Of a DNA stretch of 64,000 nucleotides, positions 8,120-17,699 are shown piece by piece. Position numbers and translations under genes: made by a program. Location: positions 62,001 through 126,000 of the forward strand of contig NZ_JAKGRW010000019.1 in the NCBI RefSeq assembly GCF_021555175.1, read 5' to 3'. Position 1 is the first letter of the stretch. Every line of letters begins with the position of its first letter. The notes under the pieces were generated by a model. The model was not told the origin of the DNA. It did not search any database and saw nothing but the letters and a program-made list of their open reading frames with translations. This DNA comes from Nocardioides alcanivorans. GTDB taxonomy: Bacteria; Actinomycetota; Actinomycetes; Propionibacteriales; Nocardioidaceae.

Positions 8120-8164
8120 CCACCCCTCCCGGCAGGTGTCGAGCCCGCGCGGCACAATGAGGCC

Positions 8165-8869
8165 ATGACCTCCACCTCGAACGCTGCGCGTACCCGCGAA
8201 CTCAACGAGACCATCCGCTACACGATGTGGTCCGTCTTCAAGCTCCGCGATGTGCTGGGCGACGCCGACCGCGACGGTGAGGCGACCGAGATCCAAGCGC
8301 TGATCGACACCCTCGCCGGCGAGGACGTCGTGGTCCGTGGCATCTACGACGTCTCGGGCCTGCGTGCCGACGCCGACCTCATGGTCTGGTGGCACGCCCC
8401 GGCGTCCGAGCAGCTGCAGTCGGCCTACAACCGTTTCCGCCGCACCGCTTTCGGTCGCCGCCTCGACCCGGTGTGGTCGCAGTTGGCCCTGCACCGCCCG
8501 GCCGAGTTCAACAAGAGCCACATCCCGGCGTTCCTCGCCGATGAGGAGCCCCGCGCCCACATCTGTGTCTACCCGTTCGTCCGCTCCTACGAGTGGTACC
8601 TCCTGGAAGACTCCGAGCGTCGTCGCATGCTGGCCGAGCACGGCAAGATGGCCCGCGACTATGCCGACGTGCGCGCCAACACCGTGGCCAGCTTCGCGCT
8701 GGGCGACTACGAGTGGATGCTCGCCTTCGAGGCCGACGAGCTCGACCGCATCGTCGACCTCATGCGCCACCTGCGTGCCTCCGACGCCCGCAAGCACGTG
8801 CGCGAGGAGGTGCCATTCTACACCGGCTCCCGCGCCACCGCGTCCGAGCTGCTCAACCGCCTGCCCTGA
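8165..8869 (+). CDS. hemQ: Coproheme decarboxylase (HemQ / ChdC)
   Basis: Last step of the coproporphyrin-dependent heme pathway: oxidative decarboxylation of coproheme to heme b, in the cytoplasm. The 234-aa protein is of the chlorite dismutase superfamily, actinobacterial HemQ type: YTMWSVFKL near the N-terminus, [29 protein letters not shown], then [15 protein letters not shown], whose His is the expected proximal heme ligand. The start is ATG at 8165; CACAAT lies six bases upstream and may be a leaderless -10. It is convergent with hemY, and the two 3' ends overlap by 17 bases. Confidence 0.96.
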   Translation: MTSTSNAARTRELNETIRYTMWSVFKLRDVLGDADRDGEATEIQALIDTLAGEDVVVRGIYDVSGLRADADLMVWWHAPASEQLQSAYNRFRRTAFGRRLDPVWSQLALHRPAEFNKSHIPAFLADEEPRAHICVYPFVRSYEWYLLEDSERRRMLAEHGKMARDYADVRANTVASFALGDYEWMLAFEADELDRIVDLMRHLRASDARKHVREEVPFYTGSRATASELLNRLP

Positions 8870-10222
8870 GATCCGCTACGGCGCGGTGGGCCGAGGCGAT
8901 GCACGCCGGCACGCCCACCCCGTCATAGCTGGCGCCACACACCGCCAGCCCCGGCACGCTCGCGATCTCTGCCCGCACCGCGGCGATCCTGTCGAGGTGG
9001 CCGACGGCGTACTGCGGCAGTCCGCCGCCCCACCGCTGCACATGGCTGGCGACCGGCGCCGCGGTGAGCCCCGTGGCCAGGCCCAGGTCGTGGCGCGACC
9101 ACGCCACCAGCTCCTCGTCGCTGGCCCGGACCGCTGCCTCCTGCCGGTGCCGGCCCAGCGACAGCCGCAGGTGGACGACGTCACCCCCACCGGCGTCGCG
9201 GACCCACTCCCACTTCGCGAAGGAGAAGGTACCGGCCTTGATCCGGCGGCCTTCCGACGGCGGCACGAGGAATCCGGAGAGACTCCCGTCCAGATTGTCG
9301 TTGCCCACGAGGTCGGACGCCCGGAAGGCCAGGGTGACCACCACGACCGACGCCGTCTCGATGCCGCTGAGCAGCGCAGACGCCCGGGGCGCCAGCTCGG
9401 CGAGCAACCGCGAGGCCGGAGCCGCAGGGACCGCCAGCACGACCGCGTCGGCCCTCATCCTGCGCGCAGCGACTGTCGGCCCCACCGTCAGCACGAAGCC
9501 GGTCCGGTCACGGCGCAGCTCACGCACCATCGCATCACGTCGCACCTCGAATCCACCGGCTGCCTCGAGCAGGCCCGGCAGGGTCCCCATCCCCCGCGCA
9601 CCCCAGCAAACACGGGCACGTCGGAGCTCGGGAGCGCCGTCGTCTGCTCGAGCAACGATCCGCGCCCGAGCATCGCGACGAGCTGCGGCACTGCCGCACG
9701 CACCGAGATCTCACCCGCGTGGCCGGCATAGACCCCGCCGAGGAGCGGCTCCACGAGGCGGTCGACGACCTCGGACCCGAACCGGCTCCCCACCACGTCG
9801 GCGACAGAGGCATCCCCCACCAGCGGTGCGGCGGGGAGCCCAGGCTCAGCAACGACGACCCGCATCGCCTCAGCCGAGAGCAACCCCGACTCCGCCAAGG
9901 ACGCGAGGTCCATGGGGACACCCATCAGGCTGCGCGGCAGCGGGTGCAGCCTGCCACCGACCCAGATCCGCGACGTGGCAGCCGTCGGATGTGCCACCTC
10001 GGCTCCGACCTCCCGCGCCAACGTGACGCCCTCGGGACGCCTGTTGAGCATCGCCTCACACCCCACGTCGACGCCGACCCCGGCGATCTCCACGGTGCGC
10101 AGCTTGCCTCCGGTGCGGGGTGACCCCTCGAGCACCAGCACCTCCGCACCCGGCTCCGTGGCCAGGGCCCTGGCTGCCGCCAAGCCCGATATCCCGCCAC
10201 CGACCACCACCACGCGTGTCAT
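8853..10222 (-). CDS. hemY: Protoporphyrinogen/coproporphyrinogen III oxidase (one frameshift in this sequence)
   Basis: FAD enzyme oxidising coproporphyrinogen III to coproporphyrin III, the step two before HemQ. The N-terminal Rossmann motif [17 protein letters not shown] is followed by [13 protein letters not shown]; the C-terminus has the FAD-contacting [15 protein letters not shown]. The sequence breaks at FAGVRGG: a G5 run (plus-strand ccccc 9591-9595) needs a sixth G to continue in frame as [11 protein letters not shown]. Restored length is 456 aa, normal for the family. ATG 10222 is leaderless (TAGCCT, seven bases). Its heme-pathway neighbour hemQ supports the role. I treat the break as a sequence error. 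Confidence 0.92.
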
Positions 10223-10286
10223 GCCCGCAAGGCTATTCGTTCACGACCAGAGGGAACCGGTCGCCCGAACGCCGCGTCCCACGGAC

Positions 10287-11305
10287 ATGAACATCCACCG
10301 TCACCCCCAGACCCGCAACCAGAAGATCCGCCGACTCGCCATCGCGCTCGCCGCCCTCGGCCTGATCGCGGGCGCCACGGCCTGCTCCAGCGACTCGAGC
10401 AGCTCCGGAGCCTCGTCCGCCGACCGGTTGCCGTCGCTCAGCTCGCAGCTCGACGAACGCGGCGAATTGCCGGCCGACGAGCCCAGCGCCAGACCCACGG
10501 AGGCCGCGCCCGACCAGGACGAGGGTCGGCCGGGTCGTCCGATGACTCCGCCGCCCCGGAACGCAACCAGTCGCCGCCCAACGAGAGGCGACGTACGGCG
10601 CCCAGCGAACGTTCGGTGATCCAGACCGGCAACGTCTCACTCGCCAGCGACGACGTCGGCGCCACCCGCTTCGACGCCAAGCAGTTGGTCGACCAGCACT
10701 CGGGGGACATCTCCGAGGAGGAGACCGGCACCTCCGACGGCGAGGTGAGCCGCGTGCGCATGGAGATCCGAGTACCTGCCGACTCGTTCGACGAGTTGAT
10801 GACCGCCCTCTCCGACCTCGGCGAACTCCGCTCGGCGACCCGCAGCGCGGAGGACGTCAGCACCCAGGTGATCGATGCCCGCACGCGGCTCAAGAGCCAG
10901 GAACGCAGCATCGCACGCATCCAGAGCCTGCTGGCCTCCGCCAAGGATCTCAACCAGATCATCTCGATCGAATCCCAGCTGGCCACCCGTCAGGCCGACC
11001 TCGAGTCGCAGAAGGCCCAGCTGGCATGGCTCGAGGACCAGAGCTCGCTGTCCACCATCACCTTGTCCCTGGCTCCCACCGAAGAAGTCGCCGAGGCAGA
11101 GGAGAAGGACGACGAGAGCGGCTTCCTGGCAGGCTTCAGCCGCGGCTGGGACGGCCTGGTCGACGTGGCCACGAGCCTCGCCACCGGAATCGGCACCGCC
11201 CTCCCCTTCTCCGTCGTCCTGGCGGTGATCCTCGGCGCCTTCTGGGCACTCCTCCGCCGCCGCCCTGCACGGCAGGAGCGCCCGACCGACCAGATGCCCG
11301 CCTGA
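10287..11305 (+). CDS. DUF4349 membrane-anchored lipoprotein (one frameshift in this sequence)
   Basis: Signal peptide with a twin-Arg/Lys n-region, hydrophobic residues 17-32 and a lipobox-like GATAC (Cys33), then a Ser/acidic low-complexity linker. The DUF4349 domain starts at SERSVIQTGNVSLASDDVG and includes a coiled coil (TRLKSQERSIARIQSLLASA) and a C-terminal membrane span (VVLAVILGAFWALL) followed by arginines. The linker needs one extra G in the GGG run at 10523-10525 to join both parts; restored length is 339 aa. The function of DUF4349 proteins is not known. It is divergent from hemY with a 64-bp gap. Confidence 0.8.
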
Positions 11306-11313
11306 CAGCCGGC

Positions 11314-12896
11314 CTACGTCACGTCGACAACCGAGAGCGGCACCCGCCAGCAGAGGCGGGTGCCGCCGTCGTTCCCGCTGCTGATCGTCGTCGCGCCGCC
11401 CAGCTCCTGGGCCCGCATCCGCACATTGCTCAAACCGCTCTCGATCCGACGCCGGTCGACGCCGCGACCGTCGTCCTCGACCACGAGCGTCGCTGCCTCT
11501 CCGTCGGTGTCGACGTGCACCCGGCAGGAGGAGGCGTCCGCGTGCTGGGCCACGTTGGAGAGAGCCTCCTCAGCACTGCCAGCATCTGGTTGGCGACACC
11601 GTCCGGGACCAAGGTGTCCACCGGGCCCGAGGTCCGCAGCTTCGGGGTGAAGCCCAGGATCGGGGTGTAGCCGACCACGAGATCCGCGAGTTCACCCCGC
11701 AGGCTTCCCCGGCGACGCTGGTTGAGCTCGAAGATGCTGGTGCGGATGTCGCGGATCGTGTGGTCGAGGTCGGCCACCGCGTCGGTGAGCCGACTCCGCA
11801 CGTCGACGTCTGCCACCCGACCACGCAGACCCTGCAACTGCAGGCCGGTGGCGAAGATCCGCTGGATCACCACGTCATGGAGATCCCGAGCGATCCGCTC
11901 GCGCTCCGCGACGAGCAGGAACTCCTGTCGGTCGGTCACCGACTGTGCCCGGTCGAAGGCCATCGACGCCTGATCTGCGAAGACCTGGACCAGCTCCGCC
12001 GTGTCCTCGTCGACGACACCTCGACCGCCCGGCAACTGAATCACCAGCACCCCGCGCCGCGCGATCATCGTGCGGATCCACACCAGCACCACCGTCGAGG
12101 TGCCCGCACCCTGGCGCACCATCAGCGGGGTCCCGTCGCCGAGCAGTGGGATGTCGCTGGCCCACGGGGTCAGCCACTCGGTGACGTCCACGTCCTCGAC
12201 GGCGTCGACAGCCAGCACCTCGGGACGGCCCTCCGGTGTGGGCACCACGAGGACCGCCATGGTCGCGTCGCACGCGACCCGGGCGCCGGACACCGCTGCC
12301 CGGACGGCGGCGCGTACGTCGCCCGCCTGCAACCACTCGGTGACCTGCGCCGAGGCGCGCACCCACTTGCGACGCATCTCGGAGAGCGCGAAGGCGCGAG
12401 CGTTGTCGATGACATAGCCGGCCGCACCCGCCAGCGCTTCCACACGCGCCTCGTCGGCGGCCGTGAACAGCTTGCCGCCCTTCTTCTCAGTCAGGTAGAG
12501 GTTGCCGAAGACCTGGCCGCGGATCCGCACCGGCGCGCCGAGAAAGGTCTGCATGTCCGGATGGTTCTGCGGAAAGCCTGCGGCGAGCGGATGCGCCGGA
12601 ACCGAGTCGATCCGCACCGGCCGCTCGGCGTGGGTGATCTCCCCGAGCAGGCCCACCGCTTGGGGCAGCCCCGCGATGTGCCGGGCGATCTCCTCGGACA
12701 TGCCTTGGGTGACGTGATCGGTGATCCGTCCGTCGTCCCCCAGCACGGCCAGGAAGCCGTACTTGGCCTCGGTGATCGCACACGCCGTGTCGATGATCCG
12801 CCGCAGCACGCAGTTGAGGTCAAGGTCTGAGCCGATCGCGACCACTGCGTCGAGCAGCAGCGCGGCGTCGTCAGGTGTCGGGGTCTCGGCGGTCAC
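11314..12896 (-). CDS. DevS/DosT-like GAF-domain sensor histidine kinase (one frameshift in this sequence)
   Basis: A 527-aa cytoplasmic kinase: GAF domain 1 (about residues 10-160, with FLGAPVRIRGQVFGNLYLTE, typical of the mycobacterial DevS/DosT group), GAF 2 (about 180-320), HisKA_3 with the phospho-acceptor in RIARDLHDVV near residue 335, and HATPase_c. A G is missing in the GGG run at about 11566-11568: AVLREALSNVAQHADASS is restored when it is added, followed by VVEDDGRGVD. GTG 12896 is leaderless (TACCCT, six bases). No response regulator is adjacent. Heme binding and gas sensing are family properties, not shown here. Confidence 0.85.
11337..11366 (+). terminator. Hairpin at the convergent end of the DUF4349 gene
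   Basis: Perfect 12-bp stem GCGGCACCCGCC / GGCGGGTGCCGC with a 6-nt loop, 32 bases after the DUF4349 stop and inside the last codons of the opposing kinase gene. It could terminate the plus-strand transcript, but as part of a coding region it may be incidental. Confidence 0.45.
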
Positions 12897-12960
12897 CCGT
12901 CGAGGGTAGTCACGCCCGACCGCACCGTCCGCAGCTTTCGACGAAGTCTGACCGATCGGG

Positions 12961-13599
12961 TCAAGGTGCCAACCGGACGACTCGCCATCCGTCGCCATCG
13001 GGCAGGTAGCAGAGCCGGTCGTGCAGTCGGTTGGGCCGGCCCTGCCAGAACTCCCAACGCTGTGGCCGCACGAGATAACCGCCCCACTCGTCGGGAACGG
13101 GCACCTCATCCGGGTGGGCCGTCTCCGCAGCGGTGAAGGCGTCGGCGAGAGCATCCGCCGTCGTCGGCCGCGACTGGCGCGAGGCCCACGCCCCGATCTG
13201 GGCTCCCCGCGGCCGCGACGAGAAGTACGTCGCCACATCGGCTCGCGACAACGGTTCCGCCACGCCCTCGATGCGGATCTGGCGCTCAATCGGGTGCCAC
13301 GGGAAGAGGAGTGCGCAGTGCGGGTTGGCCTCCAGGTCGTTGCCCTTCCGGGAACCGTGGTTGGTGAAGAAGCGGGCTCCCTCATGGTCGAGACCCTTCA
13401 GCAGCACCGTCCGCACCGACGGATGACCCTCGGCAGAGACGGTGGCCACCACCATCGCGTTGGGCTCCGGCAGGCCGACGGCGTCGTCGTACCAGCGCCG
13501 GAACATCTGCACGGGATCCGGCTCGAGGTCGGCCTCGACCAGACCGCTCCGGGAGTAGTCGGTGCGACGGGCTGCCCACGGGTTGTCGGAATCGCTCAC
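12961..13599 (-). CDS. pdxH: Pyridoxamine 5'-phosphate oxidase
   Basis: FMN enzyme oxidising pyridoxine/pyridoxamine 5'-phosphate to pyridoxal 5'-phosphate. 212 aa with family motifs: NAMVVATVSAEGHPSVRTVL, KGLDHEGARFFTN, SRKGNDLEANP, RQIRIEGVAEPL, SSRPRGAQIGAWAS and the C-terminal WEFWQGRPNRLHDR with the substrate-binding RLHDR. GTG 13599 is leaderless (TAGGGT, six bases). It is divergent from the citrate synthase gene. Confidence 0.96.
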   Translation of the reverse strand: MSDSDNPWAARRTDYSRSGLVEADLEPDPVQMFRRWYDDAVGLPEPNAMVVATVSAEGHPSVRTVLLKGLDHEGARFFTNHGSRKGNDLEANPHCALLFPWHPIERQIRIEGVAEPLSRADVATYFSSRPRGAQIGAWASRQSRPTTADALADAFTAAETAHPDEVPVPDEWGGYLVRPQRWEFWQGRPNRLHDRLCYLPDGDGWRVVRLAP

Positions 13600-13698
13600 A
13601 CCCCGACCCTATTGCCCTGGACGCCCACGGGGCAGAATGCGAGATGCCCGACCGGACGGGTCGGGACCGAAGCAAACGGAGCAGAGGAGTCACCCCGA

Positions 13699-14802
13699 AT
13701 GACTGAGGTGCACGAGGGCCTGGAAGGCGTCATCGCGTTCAAGACCGAGATCGCTGAACCCGACAAGGAAGGGTCGGCGCTCCGGTACCGCGGTGTCGAC
13801 ATCGAGGACATCGTCGGCAGGGTGCCGTTCGAGAACGTCTGGGGTCTACTGATCGACGGCAGCTACGCGCCCGGCCTGCCGCCGGCCGAGCCCTTCAACC
13901 TCCCCGTGCACACCGGCGACGTCCGCGTCGACGTGCAGGCCGCCGTCGCCATGTTGGCTCCGGCCTTCGGCTTCGGTCAGACCTACGACATCAGTGACGA
14001 GCAGGCCCGCGACGACCTCGCCCGGGTCGCCGTCATGGTGCTCTCCTACGCCGCCCAGTCCGCGCGCGGCCTCCACAAGCCGGTCGTCTCCCAGAGCACC
14101 GTCGACGAGGGCAAGACCCTGGCCGAGAAGTTCCTCATCCGTTGGAAGGGCGAGGCCGACCCCAAGCACGTCAAGGCGATCGACGCCTACTGGAGCTCCG
14201 CGGCCGAGCACGGAATGAATGCCTCCACGTTCACCGCACGCGTGATCACCTCGACGGGTGCCGACGTTGCGGCCGCCTTCTCCGGTGCCATCGGGGCGAT
14301 GTCGGGTCCGCTGCACGGTGGCGCACCCTCGCGGGTTCTCGGCATGATCCGCGACGTCGAGGAGCGCGGGGACGCGGGCGCCTACGTCAAGGACCTGCTC
14401 GACTCCGGTGAGCGCCTCATGGGCTTCGGCCACCGCGTCTACCGTGCCGAGGACCCGCGGGCGCGGGTGCTGCGCCGTACGGCCAAGGAACTCGACGCGC
14501 CGCGCTACGAGGTCGCCGAGGCCTTGGAGAAGGCCGCGTTGGCGGAGCTCCGCGAGCGTCGTCCCGACCGGGTGCTCGAGACCAACGTGGAGTTCTGGGC
14601 GGCGATCGTGCTCGACTTCGCCGAGGTCCCGGCCAACATGTTCACTTCGATGTTCACCTGTGCCCGCACCGGCGGGTGGTCGGCCCACATCCTGGAGCAG
14701 AAGAAGACCGGCCGCCTGATCCGTCCGTCCGCGCTCTACGCCGGTCCCGGCCCGCGTCCTGCCGAGACCGTCGAGGGCTGGAACGCCGACTGGGCCGTTT
14801 GA
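13699..14802 (+). CDS. Citrate synthase
   Basis: Condenses oxaloacetate and acetyl-CoA; 367 aa, close to the actinobacterial citrate synthase 2 (CitA) type. It shows LRYRGVDIEDIVGRVPFENV at the N-terminus, the catalytic His segments SGPLHGGAPSRVLGM and MGFGHRVYRAEDPRARVL, and the C-terminal KTGRLIRPSALYAGP. I start at ATG 13699, where homology begins; GAGGAG lies 11 bases upstream. A longer in-frame reading from 13021 would run antisense through pdxH and is not credible. A perfect inverted repeat follows the stop. Confidence 0.94.
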   Translation: MTEVHEGLEGVIAFKTEIAEPDKEGSALRYRGVDIEDIVGRVPFENVWGLLIDGSYAPGLPPAEPFNLPVHTGDVRVDVQAAVAMLAPAFGFGQTYDISDEQARDDLARVAVMVLSYAAQSARGLHKPVVSQSTVDEGKTLAEKFLIRWKGEADPKHVKAIDAYWSSAAEHGMNASTFTARVITSTGADVAAAFSGAIGAMSGPLHGGAPSRVLGMIRDVEERGDAGAYVKDLLDSGERLMGFGHRVYRAEDPRARVLRRTAKELDAPRYEVAEALEKAALAELRERRPDRVLETNVEFWAAIVLDFAEVPANMFTSMFTCARTGGWSAHILEQKKTGRLIRPSALYAGPGPRPAETVEGWNADWAV

Positions 14803-14831
14803 GCCACCCGGTCATCAACCACACTCGGTGG

Positions 14832-14867
14832 TCGAGCCTGTCGAGACCACGATCTCGACAGGCTCGA
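14832..14867. repeat. Inverted pair of the dispersed repeat, bidirectional terminator-like
   Basis: Perfect 15-bp arms TCGAGCCTGTCGAGA / TCTCGACAGGCTCGA around a 6-nt loop, between convergent genes (citrate synthase stop at 14802, response regulator stop at 14868). This is a head-to-head pair of the repeat seen at 4739-4848. The position suggests it acts as a bidirectional terminator. Confidence 0.85.
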
Positions 14868-15539
14868 TCAACCGCGCGGTGGTTCGAGTCCCGACTCGAT
14901 CGCGAAGACGACCAGCTGCGCACGGTCGCGGGCCGCGAGCTTCACCATGGCCCGGGACACGTGTGTGCGCACGGTGTCGGGACTGACGACCAACCGTTCG
15001 GCGATCTCCTGGTTCGACAGGCCGGTCGCCACCCACGCCACCATCTCGCGCTCCCGCTCGGTCAGCCGACCGATCTCCGGATGTGGCGAGCGTCGTGGAG
15101 TCCCGGCACCGAAGTGTTCGATCACCCGTCGGGTCACGGACGGTGCGAGCAACGAGCCTCCCGCAGCGACCACCCGGACGGCCTCGAGCAGCGTGGCCGG
15201 CTCGGCGTCCTTGAGCAGGAACCCGCTGGCTCCCAGCCGCAGCGCCTCGAAGACGTATTCGTCGAGTTCGAACGTGGTCAGCATGACCAATCGGACATCG
15301 ACCAGCTCAGCGTCCTGACCGACCGAACGCAACAGTTCGAGACCGTCCGTGCCGGGCATGCGGATGTCGCACAGGACCACGTCGGGGCGCTCACGACGGA
15401 TCGTCATCAGGCCGCTCCTGCCGTCTTCCGCCTCCCCCACCACGTCGAGGTCGTTCTCGCTGCCGAGCAGGGTGCGCAACCCCATCCGCACCAGCGCCTG
15501 GTCGTCGACCAGGACGACCCTGATCGGGCCCGCAGTCAT
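14868..15539 (-). CDS. NarL/LuxR-family response regulator
   Basis: 223 aa. The receiver domain has VVLVDDQALVRMGLRTLL, phospho-acceptor Asp in DVVLCDIRMPGTDGLELL, the TT switch in LVMLTTFELDEYV and Lys in FLLKDAEPATLL. The C-terminal LuxR helix-turn-helix reads LTEREREMVAWVATGLSNQE then VSPDTVRTHVSRAM. It is translationally coupled to the kinase upstream by a 4-base ATGA overlap. The pair diverges from the ABC exporter at 16770-18547, its likeliest target. Confidence 0.93.
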   Translation of the reverse strand: MTAGPIRVVLVDDQALVRMGLRTLLGSENDLDVVGEAEDGRSGLMTIRRERPDVVLCDIRMPGTDGLELLRSVGQDAELVDVRLVMLTTFELDEYVFEALRLGASGFLLKDAEPATLLEAVRVVAAGGSLLAPSVTRRVIEHFGAGTPRRSPHPEIGRLTEREREMVAWVATGLSNQEIAERLVVSPDTVRTHVSRAMVKLAARDRAQLVVFAIESGLEPPRG

Positions 15540-16639
15540 GAGCCGAGCGGGAGGACCGCCCGCACCCGGAAACCGCCGCCAACGGCCGTCTCGGCGGACA
15601 ACGTGCCGCCCAACGCGGTGACTCGTGATCGCATGCCCGACAACCCCATGCCCTCATCGTGCACCACTGCTCCGACACCGTCATCCGTGACGACGACGAC
15701 CAACGACGTCTGCTGCTCCTGCAGGTCCACCGACACGGTGCGTGCCCGCGCATGGCGCAACACGTTGGTCAGCGACTCCTGGACCACGCCGTAGGCAACC
15801 GCGTCGGCCGCACCGCTCACCTGCACCGGCGTGCCGGTGACCCGCACGTCCACCCCCGCAGCCTGCACCCGCTCCACGAGCACGTCGAGGTCGGCGAGCC
15901 CGCGGCGCGGCGCACGTGGTGCCGCGTCCCCGGTGATCTGGGAGAGCTCGCTGCGCAACGCCTCCAGTGACTCCCGACTGGTGTCACGGATCGCGGTCAG
16001 CGCAGCCCGGACCGCTTCGGTGTCTCGTTCGAGCAGGTGCAACCCGACTCCCGCCTGCATCGCGATCACGGCGAGTCCGTGGCCGACACCGTCATGCAGG
16101 TCCTGCGCCATCCGCAACTGTTCCTCGGTCGCGATCCTCGATGCCCGGTCCTGGTCCGCGCTCCGCCCGTGCCGGATCGTCGTCCCGATCGCAGTGGCAG
16201 CAGCGACCAATGCCCCGACACCGATCGACTGCCACGTCCCGATCACGACCTCGTCCCAACGCAGGCCGCGGATCAGCAGGCCCAACCAGAGCAGGGCCGA
16301 CGCCCCGAGAAGCACCGGGAGCCAGACCCCGAAGGGCCGTCGCAACGCGAGCAGGAAGGAGGCGACGACCAGCACGAAGAAGATCGGGCCGTTCTCGCCG
16401 CCGGCCGCGAAGTAGCCACCGCTCAGGGCCCCCGACGCCAGGAGGACGGCGGGCTGCCGGTCGATCGCAAAGAGGGTGGTGGCGGCGGCGAGTGCAAGCG
16501 CCACCACCGCGACCCGGGCACCGAGACCGGCGTCGTACTCTCCGTCCCGCGCGAGGTTGGCACCGACGGAGCCGCCACTGATGACCACCGCCACCGGGAT
16601 CAGCCACCAACGTCTCTTGAGCCACACATTCCTCTCCAT
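15536..16639 (-). CDS. Membrane sensor histidine kinase (HisKA_3)
   Basis: 367-aa partner of the regulator at 14868-15539. The N-terminal half holds about five membrane spans (WWLIPVAVVISGGSVGA, ARVAVVALALAAATTLF, GPIFFVLVVASFLLAL, LLGASALLWLGLLI and another). A HisKA_3 domain has the phospho-acceptor in RMAQDLHDGVGHGLAV near residue 175, and a HATPase_c domain shows VVQESLTNVLRHA, VVTDDGVGAVV and GMGLSGMRSRV. Start is ATG 16639, leaderless (TAGCGT, seven bases). No extracytoplasmic sensor domain is seen, so the signal may be sensed in or near the membrane, as in antibiotic/envelope-stress kinases (inference). Confidence 0.92.
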   Translation of the reverse strand: MERNVWLKRRWWLIPVAVVISGGSVGANLARDGEYDAGLGARVAVVALALAAATTLFAIDRQPAVLLASGALSGGYFAAGGENGPIFFVLVVASFLLALRRPFGVWLPVLLGASALLWLGLLIRGLRWDEVVIGTWQSIGVGALVAAATAIGTTIRHGRSADQDRASRIATEEQLRMAQDLHDGVGHGLAVIAMQAGVGLHLLERDTEAVRAALTAIRDTSRESLEALRSELSQITGDAAPRAPRRGLADLDVLVERVQAAGVDVRVTGTPVQVSGAADAVAYGVVQESLTNVLRHARARTVSVDLQEQQTSLVVVVTDDGVGAVVHDEGMGLSGMRSRVTALGGTLSAETAVGGGFRVRAVLPLGS

Positions 16640-16769
16640 GGCACCGACGCTATGCCCGAGCCGGCCCGAGGACGTACGACCGGGGAGGCAGCCCCGTACG
16701 CACTCCTGCGTAGGACGGAGCCGCTCTCCCGCTGACGCGCGGGAGGCCGATCCGCGGCAACCTCGACAC

Positions 16770-17699
16770 ATGTTCGACAACGTGGTCCAGACACATGAGT
16801 TGACCAAGCGGTACGGCGACCGGGTGGCCGTCGACCGGGTCGACCTCACCGTCCGGCGTGGTGAGGTCTATGGCTTCCTCGGTCCCAACGGCGCCGGCAA
16901 GACAACCACCCTGCGGATGGTGCTCGGCCTGATCGAGGCGACGTCGGGCAGCGCCCAGGTGCTCGGCCAGCCGACCGGCCGTCCCGAGGTCACTGCCCGC
17001 GTCGGTGCCCTCATCGAGGGCCCCGGCTTCTATCCCTACCTGTCGGGACGCGACAACCTGAAGGTGCTTGCCCGTTACCGCCGGCTGCCCGACACCGAGG
17101 TCGCGGCAGCCCTGGCTCGCGTCAGCCTCACCGAGCGGGGCGATGACCGGTTCTCGTCGTACTCGCTCGGCATGAAGCAACGTCTCGGCGTTGCCGCCGC
17201 CCTGATGGGGGCGCCGGAACTGATCGTGCTCGACGAGCCCACCAACGGGCTCGATCCCGCCGGCATGGCCGACATGCGGTCGTTGATCGTGGAGCTGGCC
17301 CGGGGCGGGCAGACGGTGCTGCTCTCCAGCCACCTGCTCGACGAGGTCGAGGAGATCTGTGACCGGGTCGGAGTCATCGACAGGGGCCGGCTGCTGCGGG
17401 AAGCACGCGTGAGCGAGCTGCGCGGCGAGTCCCGGCTCACCATCGTCGGGACGCCCCTCGACGCGGCGCTCGCCGTCGCGATGCGTGTCGCGGGTGATGA
17501 CGGCGTCCACGTCGACGGGGACCGGGTCGAGGTCGACCGCCCCACCGCCGCTGCCCCCGAGCTGGTCCGCGCAATGGTCGCCGCCGGTGTCGACGTGCAC
17601 GAGGTCCGGAGCAGCGAGCGCAGCCTGGAGGACGTCTTCTTCGAACTCACCGGCCCCGAGCACCGAAATGACGACCACCAGAGGGAGAAGAAGTCATGA
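16770..17699 (+). CDS. ABC-2 type exporter, ATP-binding protein
   Basis: 309 aa. Walker A GPNGAGKTTTLRM near residue 40, signature SYSLGMKQRLGVAAAL, Walker B LIVLDEPTNGLDP and switch His in LLSSHLLDEVEE; the C-terminal extension is typical of drug or peptide exporters (SSERSLEDVFFELTG). ATG 16770 is where homology starts. Its stop overlaps the permease start by four bases (ATGA). It probably exports an antimicrobial or lipid under control of the divergent two-component system; the substrate is unknown. Confidence 0.94.
   Translation: MFDNVVQTHELTKRYGDRVAVDRVDLTVRRGEVYGFLGPNGAGKTTTLRMVLGLIEATSGSAQVLGQPTGRPEVTARVGALIEGPGFYPYLSGRDNLKVLARYRRLPDTEVAAALARVSLTERGDDRFSSYSLGMKQRLGVAAALMGAPELIVLDEPTNGLDPAGMADMRSLIVELARGGQTVLLSSHLLDEVEEICDRVGVIDRGRLLREARVSELRGESRLTIVGTPLDAALAVAMRVAGDDGVHVDGDRVEVDRPTAAAPELVRAMVAAGVDVHEVRSSERSLEDVFFELTGPEHRNDDHQREKKS

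Noticed and set aside
8853-8869. Overlap of hemQ and hemY 3' ends as a sign of misannotation
   Set aside because: Both proteins have family-typical C-termini; a 17-base convergent overlap is acceptable.
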